Source of the DNA: RYN-133 sp036497285 | GTDB lineage: Bacteria > Actinomycetota > Actinomycetes > Mycobacteriales > Jatrophihabitantaceae | Length of the DNA stretch: 53,255 nt | NCBI GenBank assembly: GCA_036497285.1 | Contig: DASXJR010000028.1 | Span: 1-53,255, forward strand | Direction of reading: 5' to 3' | Part shown: piece by piece, positions 43,058 through 51,723 of the stretch | Numbering within the stretch: position 1 is the stretch's first letter | Layout: the number at the start of each line of letters is the position of its first letter | Made by a program: the position numbers and the translations under genes | The notes under the pieces: generated by a model | What the model saw: the letters and a program-made list of their open reading frames with translations, nothing else | Databases searched by the model: none | Told to the model about the DNA's origin: nothing

Positions 43058-43438
43058 TCAGCCGACGAGTTCGATCTCCGAGTTGCGGGGACGTAGCGGA
43101 AGCAGCAGTTCGGCGGCCCACCCGAACACGGCGATCAACGTCCCGCCGAACAACGCACTCCAGAATCCGTCCACGTCGAGATGGCTGGACAGTCCGGCGG
43201 TGATCGCGAACAGGGCCGCGTCGATGACCAGGAGGAACAGGCCGAGGGTCAATACGATGAACGGCAGTCCGAGGATGTGGAAGATCGGGCCGAGGATGAG
43301 GTTGACCAGCGAGAACAGCAGCGCGATCCACAGCAATGCCAGGAACCCGCCGTGCACGGTGACGCCGGGCAGGATCGCAGCGACTCCTCCGATGACCAGC
43401 GCGAGAACCACGAGCCTGATCAGCAACCGCAGCAGCAT
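43058..43438 (-). CDS. Holin-like four-helix membrane protein (phage holin family 4/YvlD-like)
   Basis: This 126-aa protein has four closely spaced hydrophobic helices, including LLRLLIRLVVLALVIGGVAAILPGV, WIALLFSLVNLILGPIFHILGLPF and LGLFLLVIDAALFAITAG. The motif NLILGPIFHILGLPFIVLTLGLF is typical of the YvlD/holin-4 family, of unknown function outside phages. The ATG at 43438 is used; the longer frame to 43819 is antisense to the cyclase gene and not coding. Confidence 0.82.
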   Translation of the reverse strand: MLLRLLIRLVVLALVIGGVAAILPGVTVHGGFLALLWIALLFSLVNLILGPIFHILGLPFIVLTLGLFLLVIDAALFAITAGLSSHLDVDGFWSALFGGTLIAVFGWAAELLLPLRPRNSEIELVG

Positions 43439-43522
43439 GTACTCAGGAAACCGCCGCGCGGGCCGGTCGGACTCATCCCCTTCGGGTGAAAAGCAGAAGC
43501 CGCGGTCGGCCACAATCTGCTT

Positions 43523-44176
43523 GTGATCGTGGATCTGTCGCACCGCATCGAGCCGGGCATGACGACTTACCCGGGCCTGGAACCGCCCATGCTGCGCACT
43601 GTCGTCTCCCGAACCGAGACGCGCCAACGGCTCGCCGCAGGGGCGAGCTTCGAAATCGAGGCGCTCACGCTCGTCGGCAACACCGGCACCTACCTCGACG
43701 CGCCGTACCACTTCCATGCCGACCGCGCCGACCTTGCCGGGCTGCCGCTGGAGCGGCTTGTGAACGTGCCCATCGTCGTGATCCGCGCACTCGAGGCACG
43801 TGTTGTGACGGCCACGCATCTGGGCGATCCGAGCCGGCTGTGGGGCAAGGCGGTGCTGATCAACACCGGCTGGTCACGGCACTGGGGCACCGACCACTAC
43901 CTCACCGAGAACCCGTTCCTCGCCGCGGATGCCGTCGCCGCGCTTCTCGCCGGCAACGCCGCGATCGTCGGCATCGACTCGCTCAACATCGACGATCCGG
44001 CCGACCCGGGCCGTCCTGCCCATCACGGACTGCTGGGCGCCGACGTCCCGATCATCGAGCACCTCACGAACCTGCACGCCGTGCCGGCCGACGGGGCGCG
44101 CCTGATCGCGATTCCGGCGCCGGTGGTCGGAATGGCGTCGTTCCCGGTGCGCGCGGTGGCAGTGCTGGCCGACTGA
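43523..44176 (+). CDS. Cyclase-family protein (kynurenine formamidase fold) with altered metal motif
   Basis: This 217-aa protein has the fold pattern of bacterial cyclases/KynB: VDLSHRIEPGMTTYPG, LVGNTGTYLDAPYHF, AVLINTGWSRHWGTDHY, AIVGIDSLNIDDP and LGADVPIIEHLTNL. The canonical HxGTHxDxPxH zinc site reads N53-T-G-T-Y57-x-D-A-P-Y-H63, so the first two His are replaced while Asp59 and His63 remain. Catalysis may differ from kynurenine formamidase. Start GTG at 43523. It is convergent with hpnO. Confidence 0.82.
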   Translation: MIVDLSHRIEPGMTTYPGLEPPMLRTVVSRTETRQRLAAGASFEIEALTLVGNTGTYLDAPYHFHADRADLAGLPLERLVNVPIVVIRALEARVVTATHLGDPSRLWGKAVLINTGWSRHWGTDHYLTENPFLAADAVAALLAGNAAIVGIDSLNIDDPADPGRPAHHGLLGADVPIIEHLTNLHAVPADGARLIAIPAPVVGMASFPVRAVAVLAD

Positions 44177-44193
44177 CCTGCTGCCTCAGCTGT

Positions 44194-45579
44194 TCATGAT
44201 CGAGCTTGCTTGATGAGGGTCTTGCCGAAGTCCCACATCAGAGCTGATCCACGGTGCGCCTGATCCATCACGTCGGTGAATGCGGTGACGAAGCGCTCGA
44301 CTTCGTCCTCGCCGATCGTCAGGGGCGGAATCAGCTTGATCACCTCGAGGTGATCACCGGAAACCTGGGTGAGGATGCGGTGCTGGTGGTACAGCGCGTG
44401 CACGACCGTCTGCGCGAACAAGCCTGTGCGTGCCGCTTGCAGCGCAGTCCACGCCGCGCGCAGGCGCCACGACGACGGACGGCCGAACTCGATGCCGATC
44501 ATCAGCCCGCGACCACGAACCTCGGCCACCATTTCGTACCGGTCGGACAGCTCGGCGAGCCGGGAATGCAGCAGATCGCCTATCTTCCGCGCGTTCGCCA
44601 CCACGGCGTCGCGCTCCATCACGTGCAGCGTCGCCAGCCCGGCGGCCATTGCCTGCGCGTTGGACCCGAACGTCGAATCGTGCACGAGTACCCGGTCCAT
44701 CGACGAGTACACCTTCTGGAAGATCCAGTCCTTGCCCAGCAGCGCGCCGACCGGCACGTACCCACCGGAAAGCGCCTTCGCTGCTGCGACGAGGTCCGGC
44801 TGCACACCGTCGTGTTCGTAAGCGAAGAAGTCGCCGGTACGGCCGATGCCCGTCTGCACCTCGTCGGCGATGAGCAAGGCCCCGTGCTTTCGAAGCAGGT
44901 CGTGCGCGGCCGAGAGGAACCCGCGTTCGGGCACTGCGACCCCTTTGCCCTGGATGGGTTCGACCAGCAACGCCGCGACGTCGCCCGCGCGCAGCTCGCG
45001 GCGCAGCCCGTCGAGATCGCCGAGGCCGATTTCGGTGTCCGGCAGAAGCGGACCGAAGCCGGAGCGGAACTCCTTGGCGCCGTTTACCGAAAGTGAACCT
45101 GTGGTGAGCCCGTGGAAGGCATGGTCGAAGTAGAGGATCCGCCTGCGGCCGGTGGCGTAGCGCGCGAACTTCAGCGCCGCCTCGACCGCCTCGGCCCCGC
45201 TGTTACCGAAATAAGCGCGTTCCAGGTGTGGGGCCTTCGTGAGCAGGCGTTCGGCAAGGAGACCGGCCAGGGGCGGGGCGTCGAACTGGGTGAGGTCGGC
45301 CAGGCCGAGGTCGAGGACGTCGTGCAGCGCGCGCCGGACCGTCGGGTCGTGTCTGCCCAGCGCGAACACGCCGAAGCCCGCGAGCATGTCAAGATATTCG
45401 GTGCCCTCGATGTCGTACAGGTAAGCGCCTTCGCCCCGCACGTAGACTTGGTCGAATCCGATGGCGTGCAACATGCGATACAGCTGGGGGTTGCCGTGGC
45501 GCTTGTGCAGTGCATAGCGCTCGCCGCCCCGACGCGCGAGCAGATCGCCGAGGAACGGCTCGCCGTCGCGCTCGTCCAT
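44194..45579 (-). CDS. hpnO: Class-III aminotransferase, probable HpnO (aminobacteriohopanetriol synthesis)
   Basis: This 461-aa PLP enzyme has GNSGAEAVEAALKFAR, the FDHAFHGLTTGSLS segment, ADEVQTGIGRTG with Asp239, and the Schiff-base Lys268 in AAAKALSGGYVPVGAL. Ornithine/acetylornithine-type relatives include HpnO, which aminates the bacteriohopane side chain. Its divergent position next to the hpnC-H operon is the main support for that role. The ATG at 45579 has GGGGAGG four bases upstream. It would act on a membrane-bound hopanoid aldehyde. Confidence 0.85.
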   Translation of the reverse strand: MDERDGEPFLGDLLARRGGERYALHKRHGNPQLYRMLHAIGFDQVYVRGEGAYLYDIEGTEYLDMLAGFGVFALGRHDPTVRRALHDVLDLGLADLTQFDAPPLAGLLAERLLTKAPHLERAYFGNSGAEAVEAALKFARYATGRRRILYFDHAFHGLTTGSLSVNGAKEFRSGFGPLLPDTEIGLGDLDGLRRELRAGDVAALLVEPIQGKGVAVPERGFLSAAHDLLRKHGALLIADEVQTGIGRTGDFFAYEHDGVQPDLVAAAKALSGGYVPVGALLGKDWIFQKVYSSMDRVLVHDSTFGSNAQAMAAGLATLHVMERDAVVANARKIGDLLHSRLAELSDRYEMVAEVRGRGLMIGIEFGRPSSWRLRAAWTALQAARTGLFAQTVVHALYHQHRILTQVSGDHLEVIKLIPPLTIGEDEVERFVTAFTDVMDQAHRGSALMWDFGKTLIKQARS

Positions 45580-45704
45580 CCCGCCTCCCCACGTGGTTTG
45601 CCCTGCACGGTACCGACTCCAGCCGATTATCTGATATAGATCAGTACGACACCTGATTGTTAGTTCGGCTAATAAAAATCTATAACACGTTCCGATTTGG
45701 GGAC
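45580..45704. promoter_or_regulatory. AT-rich divergent control region of the hopanoid locus
   Basis: Between hpnO and hpnC the DNA becomes far less GC-rich than its surroundings (about 45625-45690). It contains an inverted repeat CTGAT-N4-ATCAG at 45631-45644 and a second, TTAG-N5-CTAA, at 45660-45672, followed by AATAAAAATCTATAAC. These are candidate operators and -10 regions for both directions. The regulator is unknown and not encoded nearby. Confidence 0.5.
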
Positions 45705-46586
45705 ATGCGGGTGACCGACTTCGACTTGAGCTCGGGGACGGCGCTGTCCGTCTCGCTCGACGAGCTGCGCCGCGTCGCCGCGGTGTCTCACGCGCAGATG
45801 AGCGCCGAGAATTTTCCCGTCGCGTTGCGGTTGTTGCCGAAAGTTCCGCGCGACGCGGTGACCCGCGTGTACGCCTATGCCCGGTTTGTTGACGATGTCG
45901 GCGACGAGGCGCGCGGTGATCGCCTCGCACTTCTCGACATCGTCGAACGCGATCTGCGCGCTGTACCGAACGGCCGCGCCGAGCTCGCACCGGTGCAGGG
46001 ACTGCAGCCGCTCGTCCGCGGCGGTCTCGAGCTCGCGCCGTTCCTGGACCTCATCGAGGCGAACCGCCTTGACCAGCGAAAGTCCCGCTACGCCGACTTC
46101 GACGACCTGCTCGAGTACTGCCGGCTGTCTGCCGCACCGGTGGGGCGCATCGTGCTCGGCATCGCGGGCGTGCGCGATGACGAGTTGACAGCGCGCTCGG
46201 ATGCCGTTTGCACGGCGCTGCAGGTGCTCGAACATTGCCAAGACGTGGGCGAGGACGCCCGCGCCGGACGCGTGTACCTGCCCTCGAACGACCTGGCAGG
46301 CGCGAGCGTCACCGACGCCGAATTGACGGCTGACAGCACGTCGCCGGCGCTCCGGCGCGTCGTCGCACTACAGGTTCGTCGCGCCGATGAACTGCTCGCC
46401 GCAGGGCCCGGACTCGTGCGCGCGCTGCATGGCTGGGCCCGCGTCGCTGTTGCCGGCTACGTGGCGGGCGGGCGCGCCACGTCGAAGGCATTGACCCGCG
46501 CTCACTGCGAGGTGTTGGCGGGCGCCGTCCACCCCTCGTCGGCGCGCACGGCCTGGTACGCGGTACGTCTCTGGTCCGGCCGATGA
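45705..46586 (+). CDS. hpnC: Squalene synthase HpnC (hydroxysqualene synthase)
   Basis: This 293-aa trans-isoprenyl diphosphate synthase has the metal-binding FVDDVGDE (Asp63, Asp64, Asp67, Glu68) and the second region EHCQDVGEDARAGRVYLP, in the squalene/phytoene synthase order. In the HpnCDE pathway HpnC converts presqualene diphosphate to hydroxysqualene. The ATG at 45705 follows the AT-rich control region; the longer frame from 45657 runs into that region and is not used. Its stop overlaps the hpnD start (ATGA). Confidence 0.88.
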   Translation: MRVTDFDLSSGTALSVSLDELRRVAAVSHAQMSAENFPVALRLLPKVPRDAVTRVYAYARFVDDVGDEARGDRLALLDIVERDLRAVPNGRAELAPVQGLQPLVRGGLELAPFLDLIEANRLDQRKSRYADFDDLLEYCRLSAAPVGRIVLGIAGVRDDELTARSDAVCTALQVLEHCQDVGEDARAGRVYLPSNDLAGASVTDAELTADSTSPALRRVVALQVRRADELLAAGPGLVRALHGWARVAVAGYVAGGRATSKALTRAHCEVLAGAVHPSSARTAWYAVRLWSGR

Positions 46587-47458
46587 TCACCGCGGCGGTG
46601 GCTTACACCGAATGCGAGCGGATCACGCGCGAGCAGGCGCGCAACTTCTCGTGGGGTATCAGGCTGTTGCCGCCGCCCAAGCGCACCGCGCTGTCAGCCG
46701 TCTACGCCATGGCGCGCCGCGTCGACGACATCGGCGACGGCACGTTGCCCGCGGAGGAGAAGCTCCGGCTCCTGGCGCAGGCCCGCCGGCAGGTCGCCGA
46801 CCCGTCCGCGTTCCCGGACGATCCGGTCTTGGTCGGTCTTGCCGACGCGGCGCGTCGCCTGCCCATACCGCTCGACGCGTTCGGTGAGCTCATCGACGGC
46901 TGCGAGATGGATGTGCTCGGCCGCGGCTACGAGAGTCTCGACGACCTCGTCGTGTACTGCAGGTGCGTCGCAGGCTCGATCGGACGGCTGTCGCTCGGGG
47001 TGTTCCACCCGCAGCTGTCCCCCGCTGAGTCCGCGCGCGCGTCCGAGCTCGCCGACGCCCTCGGCGTCGCCCTGCAGTTGACCAACATCCTGCGTGACAT
47101 CCGCGAGGACCTCGGCACCGCCCGCGTCTATCTGCCCAAGCGCGACCTGGCGCTGTTCGACTGCAACCTCGCGACGCGCGGTGACGGCACGCTCGACCCG
47201 CAGGGCGGCGCGCTTGCGGAGGTGATCCGTTTCGAGGCGTCTCGGGCGTGGGGATGGTACGACCGCGGGTTGCAACTGCTGCCGCTGCTCGACTACCGCA
47301 GCGCCGCGTGCTGCGCGGCGATGGCCGGTATCTACCGCGAGTTGCTGAAGCGGATCGCGGCCGACCCGGATGCCGTCATGCGCGCACGTGTGTCGTTGTC
47401 CACCCGCGCGAAGCTCACTGTCGCGGCACGTTCCCTGGCCGGGGTGCGCCGTGGCTGA
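46583..47458 (+). CDS. hpnD: Presqualene diphosphate synthase HpnD
   Basis: This 291-aa squalene/phytoene synthase-family enzyme joins two farnesyl diphosphates into presqualene diphosphate. It shows the first Asp-rich motif RRVDDIGDG (Asp48, Asp49, Asp52), YCRCVAGSIG and the second motif LTNILRDIREDLGTARVYLP. It follows hpnC with a 4-bp overlap and overlaps hpnE by 8 bp, which couples the three squalene-forming enzymes in one transcript. Confidence 0.9.
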   Translation: MITAAVAYTECERITREQARNFSWGIRLLPPPKRTALSAVYAMARRVDDIGDGTLPAEEKLRLLAQARRQVADPSAFPDDPVLVGLADAARRLPIPLDAFGELIDGCEMDVLGRGYESLDDLVVYCRCVAGSIGRLSLGVFHPQLSPAESARASELADALGVALQLTNILRDIREDLGTARVYLPKRDLALFDCNLATRGDGTLDPQGGALAEVIRFEASRAWGWYDRGLQLLPLLDYRSAACCAAMAGIYRELLKRIAADPDAVMRARVSLSTRAKLTVAARSLAGVRRG

Positions 47459-48791
47459 CAGACGCACGGTGGTCGTCGGGGGCGGCCTCGCCGGAATCGC
47501 GGCTGCGCTCCGTTTGGCTGATGGCGGCCGCGAGGTCGTCCTGCTCGAGAAGCGACCCCGGCTGGGCGGCGCCGCGTTCTCGTTCCGTCGTGGCGAGTTG
47601 TCGGTGGACAACGGCCAACATGTCTTTCTGCGCTGCTGTCAGGCCTACCGGCAACTGCTCGACCGGCTCGGTGTTGCGGACCAAGTCGTTCTGCAGCGCC
47701 GGTTGGACATTCCGGTGTTACGGCCGGACGGACGGCGTGGCCGGCTGAGCCGAGTGCGCGGCGTGCCTGCACCTCTGCACCTCGGTGCGGCGTTGAGCCG
47801 CTACGGCCTGCTCAGTTCGGCGGATCGCGCACGGGTGATCCGCGGTGCGGTGGCACTACGGCTGCTCGACCCGTCCGATCGCAGTCTGGATGCGCAGACC
47901 TTCGGCGCGTTCCTGCGCGCGCACGGGCAGAATGACGAGACGATCGAGGGGCTGTGGAGCATCGTCGCCACCGCAACGTTGAACTTGGCGCCTGACGACG
48001 CGTCGCTCGCCCTGGCCGCAAAGGTGTTCCGCACCGGGTTGCTCGACCGCGCATCGTCGTCCGACGTCGGCTACGCCGCGGCACCCCTCGCAGACCTGCA
48101 TTCGGCGGCCCCTGCGGCAGCACTGGCTGCAGCTGGTGTCGAGGTGCTCACCGGACACGGTGTCGATTCGCTCGCGGACGGCTTTGTGCAGGCCGGCGGG
48201 CGCAGGTTCCCGACCGACGCCGCCGTCCTGGCAGTACCGCCCCGGGAAGCCCGCCTCGTAGCGCCCCGAATCGCGCCTCCGAAAACCGAAGCTCTCGGTA
48301 CGTCCCCGATCGTCAACGTCCACGTCGTGTACGACCGCCCGGTGACCGACCTCCCGTTCGCAGCGGCGGTGGGCTCGCCGGTGCAATGGTGCTTCGACCG
48401 CACCGACAGCTCCGGCGTTCGCCGGCTACATCCGCGCGGGCAGTACCTCGCCGTGACGGTCAGCGCCGCGGACGCCATCGTCGACGTCCCGAGCCGCACG
48501 CTGCAGGCGCAGTTCGTCGACGCCCTCGGCGCGCTGTTCCCCGCGGCGCGGCGGGCCACCGTTCTCGATGCTTTCGTCACTCGGGAGCGGCACGCAACCT
48601 TCCGCCAGAGCGCAGGTAGCTGGGCGCTGCGACCGCAGCCGACGGAGGGACACGAAGGCATATGGTTGGCCGGTTCCTGGACCGATACGGGTTGGCCGGA
48701 CACCATGGAAAGTGCAGTCCGTAGTGGCATAGCCGCCGCCGAGGCGGTTATGGAAATTCCACTTAGTCAGGTGACGGAGTTCGCGGCATGA
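47451..48791 (+). CDS. hpnE: Hydroxysqualene dehydroxylase HpnE
   Basis: This 446-aa FAD enzyme of the phytoene-desaturase fold opens with VVVGGGLAGIAAALRLA, then EKRPRLGGAAFSF and the DNGQHVFLRCC segment characteristic of HpnE. It ends LAGSWTDTGWPDTMESAVRSG, the FAD C-terminal motif. It removes the hydroxyl group of hydroxysqualene to give squalene. The GTG at 47451 overlaps the hpnD end by 8 bp and starts the protein just before the nucleotide-binding motif. The next gene overlaps by 4 bp. Confidence 0.9.
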   Translation: MADRRTVVVGGGLAGIAAALRLADGGREVVLLEKRPRLGGAAFSFRRGELSVDNGQHVFLRCCQAYRQLLDRLGVADQVVLQRRLDIPVLRPDGRRGRLSRVRGVPAPLHLGAALSRYGLLSSADRARVIRGAVALRLLDPSDRSLDAQTFGAFLRAHGQNDETIEGLWSIVATATLNLAPDDASLALAAKVFRTGLLDRASSSDVGYAAAPLADLHSAAPAAALAAAGVEVLTGHGVDSLADGFVQAGGRRFPTDAAVLAVPPREARLVAPRIAPPKTEALGTSPIVNVHVVYDRPVTDLPFAAAVGSPVQWCFDRTDSSGVRRLHPRGQYLAVTVSAADAIVDVPSRTLQAQFVDALGALFPAARRATVLDAFVTRERHATFRQSAGSWALRPQPTEGHEGIWLAGSWTDTGWPDTMESAVRSGIAAAEAVMEIPLSQVTEFAA

Positions 48792-49816
48792 CACGACAAC
48801 TGGCTCGCACCACCGCACCCGAGGTTCTCGGGCGCGCTCGGGATCTCGTTGCGCCGGTGTTGCGCCTGGCGATCGACGGAATCGCTGACGACCGGATGCG
48901 CCTTGTCGCCGGTTATCAAATGGGGTTCAACGATGCCGACGGCAACCCGAGCGAGTCCGGCGGCAAAGCCATTCGCCCTGCGCTCGCGCTGCTCTCTGCC
49001 CAGGCGGTGCTCGGCGAGCCGGACAGCGGGATCCCCGGTGCCGTCGCCATCGAGTTGGTGCACAACTTCTCGCTGCTGCACGACGACGTCATGGATCGCG
49101 ATCTCGAGCGGCGGCACCGACCGACCGGATGGGTGGCCTTCGGCGAAGGACTGGCGATTCTCGCAGGCAATGCCTTGCTCACGCGCGCGATCGAAGTGTT
49201 GATGGAGACCGGACTCGCCGGGCGACGTAGCCTGCCGGCCGTCCTGGAGGCGACGCAGCTGCTGATCGGCGGCCAGTCGCAGGACCTGGCGCTCGAGGGC
49301 CGGCGCGACGTGACGCTGGACGAGGTGCTCGCGATGGAGGCCGGCAAGACGGCCGCGCTGCTCTCGTGCGCGTCGTCCGTGGGTGCGCTTGCTGCCGGCG
49401 CTCCGGAGCACGTCGTCGCCGGGCTGGCCTCGTTCGGTCACGAGCTCGGCATCGCGTTCCAACTCGTCGACGACGTGCTCGGCGTGGTGGGTGACCCGGC
49501 GCGCACGGGCAAGTCGTCCTCGTCGGACGTTCGTGCGGGCAAGTGCAGCGCGCCCATCGTCGCGGCGCTCGCCGACCCGTCGCGGACAGGAAAGCAGTTG
49601 GCGCAGCTGTTCGCCGACGGACCGCCGGCGACCGAGGCCGACGTCGCGCGGGCCACCGAACTGATCGTCGAGGCCGGCGGCGTCGCCTGGGCCGCGCAGG
49701 AGGCCGACACCCGCCTGGACAAGGCGATCCGGCAGCTCGAAGACCTGAAGCTGGTCGAGTCGGCAGCGGCCGACCTGGCCGCCGTAGCCACTTACATCGT
49801 GACGCGTGACCGCTGA
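48788..49816 (+). CDS. Polyprenyl diphosphate synthase
   Basis: This 342-aa all-helical trans-prenyltransferase has the first Asp-rich motif LLHDDVMD (Asp99, Asp100, Asp103) followed by RRHRPTGW, and the second, FQLVDDVLGVVGD. It condenses isopentenyl diphosphate units to farnesyl or geranylgeranyl diphosphate and supplies the C15 precursor of squalene. Product length cannot be fixed from the residues before the first motif. It is coupled to hpnE (ATGA) and precedes shc by 14 bp. Confidence 0.9.
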   Translation: MTRQLARTTAPEVLGRARDLVAPVLRLAIDGIADDRMRLVAGYQMGFNDADGNPSESGGKAIRPALALLSAQAVLGEPDSGIPGAVAIELVHNFSLLHDDVMDRDLERRHRPTGWVAFGEGLAILAGNALLTRAIEVLMETGLAGRRSLPAVLEATQLLIGGQSQDLALEGRRDVTLDEVLAMEAGKTAALLSCASSVGALAAGAPEHVVAGLASFGHELGIAFQLVDDVLGVVGDPARTGKSSSSDVRAGKCSAPIVAALADPSRTGKQLAQLFADGPPATEADVARATELIVEAGGVAWAAQEADTRLDKAIRQLEDLKLVESAAADLAAVATYIVTRDR

Positions 49817-49830
49817 GAACAGGAGATTCC

Positions 49831-51723
49831 GTGACCGCACAACGTCGCCCAGAACTCGACGAGAGCGTCGTCGCCGCCGTCAAGCGCGGCCGCGAGTACC
49901 TCGTCGAGCTCCAGTCGCCTGTCGGCTGGTGGAAGGGCGAGTTGCGCACGAACGTGACGATGGACGCAGAAGACCTGTTACTGCGCCAATTCCTCGGAAT
50001 CCTGACGGACAAGGAACTTGCCGATTCCGCGCGGTGGATCCGCAGCCAGCAGCGGGCCGACGGCACCTGGGCCACGTTCTTCGACGGGCCCGGCGACCTG
50101 TCCACGACCGTCGAGGCGTACACGGCACTTCGGCTGGCCGGGGACGACCCCCAGGACACGCACATGCGCGCCGCGCGAGACTTCGTCCACGCCCAGGGCG
50201 GCATCTCCGCGACGCGCGTGTTCACCCGCATCTGGCTCGCGTTGTTCGGCGAGTGGTCCTGGGACGAACTCCCGGCCATGCCGCCTGAGCTGGTGTTGTT
50301 GCCGTCGTGGGTGCCGCTCAACGTGAGCGACTGGGCGTGTTGGGCACGGCAGACGGTCGTCCCGATCACCGTCGTCGCAACGCTGCGTCCGGTCCGTCCC
50401 CTGCCCTTCTCCCTGGACGAACTGCATGCCGACGGGCGTCCGCGGCGCAAGCGCGGGCTGGCAGCGACGGCGTTCGGTGTTCTCGATCGCGTGCTCAAGC
50501 TCTACGCGAAGTCGCCGGTCAACCCGGGACGCAGGCTGGCGTTCCGCCACGCTGCGGAGTGGATCCTCGCCCGCCAGGAGGCGGACGGTGGCTGGGGCGG
50601 GATCCAGCCGCCGTGGGTGTATTCGATCCTGGCGTTGCACCTGCTCGGCTATCCGCTCGACCACCCCGCGATGGCGGCGGCCGTCGCCGGCCTCGAGGGC
50701 TTCCTCGTCCGTGAGGAGACGCCGGACGGCACGGTGCGCCGTCTCGAGGCGTGCCAGTCGCCGGTGTGGGACACCTGCCTGTCCATCACGGCGCTGCTCG
50801 ACGCGGGCGTGAGCCCCGACGATCCGGCGATCACCCGCGCGGCGAACTGGCTGCTGGACGAAGAGATCTCGGTGCCCGGCGACTGGACGGTGCGGCGTCC
50901 GGACCTGGCGCCGGAAGGAATGTGGGCGTTCGAGTTCGCAAACGACGGCTACCCCGACGTCGACGACACCGCCGAGGTCGTCCTGGCCCTCCACCGGGTG
51001 CCGGATGTGCCGGGCATCGGGGCGGCCGTCGACCGAGGTGTGCGCTGGACGGTCGGCATGCAGTCGCGCGACGGCGGCTGGGCGGCATTCGACGCCGACA
51101 ACATGCGTCGACTGGTCGAGAAGCTCCCATTCTGCGACTTCGGCGCCGTCATCGACCCGCCCAGCGCGGACGTCACCGCGCACGTCGTGGAGCTGCTCGC
51201 ACAGCAGGGGCTCGTCGACGGCGAGCCGGCCCGCCGCGGCATCGCCTGGCTGTTCGCTGCCCAGGAGGACGACGGGTCGTGGTTCGGCCGATGGGGTGCG
51301 AACCACGTGTACGGCACAGGCGCGGTCGTGCCTGCGCTGATCGCGGCCGGTGTGGGCCGCGACGACCCGGCGATCCGACGCGCGGTGGCGTGGCTGGAAG
51401 CCCACCAGAACGACGACGGCGGTTGGGGCGAGGACCTGCGCTCCTACCGCGACGCGACGTGGCGCGGGCGCGGTACGTCGACCCCGTCGCAGACGGCGTG
51501 GGCCCTGCTGGCGCTGATCGCCGTCGACCCGAACATCGACGCGGTCGAGCGCGGCGTCCAGTGGCTGATCGACGACCAGCGTTTCGACGGCGGCTGGGAC
51601 GAGGACTTCTACACCGGCACCGGGTTCCCCGGCGACTTCTACGTCAATTACGAGATGTACCGGTTCGTGTTCCCGCTCAGCGCGCTGGGCCGCTACGCCT
51701 CGGCAACAGGGCTGTGTGCGTGA
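49831..51723 (+). CDS. shc: Squalene-hopene cyclase
   Basis: This 630-aa class-II terpene cyclase folds squalene into hopene/hopanol at the membrane. The acid motif DVDDTAE (Asp376 as first residue of DxDD) and repeated QW-type segments such as DGGWGGIQPPW, DGSWFGRWG, DGGWGEDL and DGGWDEDF are visible. The GTG at 49831 has AGGAG five bases upstream. Its stop overlaps the hpnG-ispH start by one base (TGATG). Confidence 0.95.
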   Translation: MTAQRRPELDESVVAAVKRGREYLVELQSPVGWWKGELRTNVTMDAEDLLLRQFLGILTDKELADSARWIRSQQRADGTWATFFDGPGDLSTTVEAYTALRLAGDDPQDTHMRAARDFVHAQGGISATRVFTRIWLALFGEWSWDELPAMPPELVLLPSWVPLNVSDWACWARQTVVPITVVATLRPVRPLPFSLDELHADGRPRRKRGLAATAFGVLDRVLKLYAKSPVNPGRRLAFRHAAEWILARQEADGGWGGIQPPWVYSILALHLLGYPLDHPAMAAAVAGLEGFLVREETPDGTVRRLEACQSPVWDTCLSITALLDAGVSPDDPAITRAANWLLDEEISVPGDWTVRRPDLAPEGMWAFEFANDGYPDVDDTAEVVLALHRVPDVPGIGAAVDRGVRWTVGMQSRDGGWAAFDADNMRRLVEKLPFCDFGAVIDPPSADVTAHVVELLAQQGLVDGEPARRGIAWLFAAQEDDGSWFGRWGANHVYGTGAVVPALIAAGVGRDDPAIRRAVAWLEAHQNDDGGWGEDLRSYRDATWRGRGTSTPSQTAWALLALIAVDPNIDAVERGVQWLIDDQRFDGGWDEDFYTGTGFPGDFYVNYEMYRFVFPLSALGRYASATGLCA

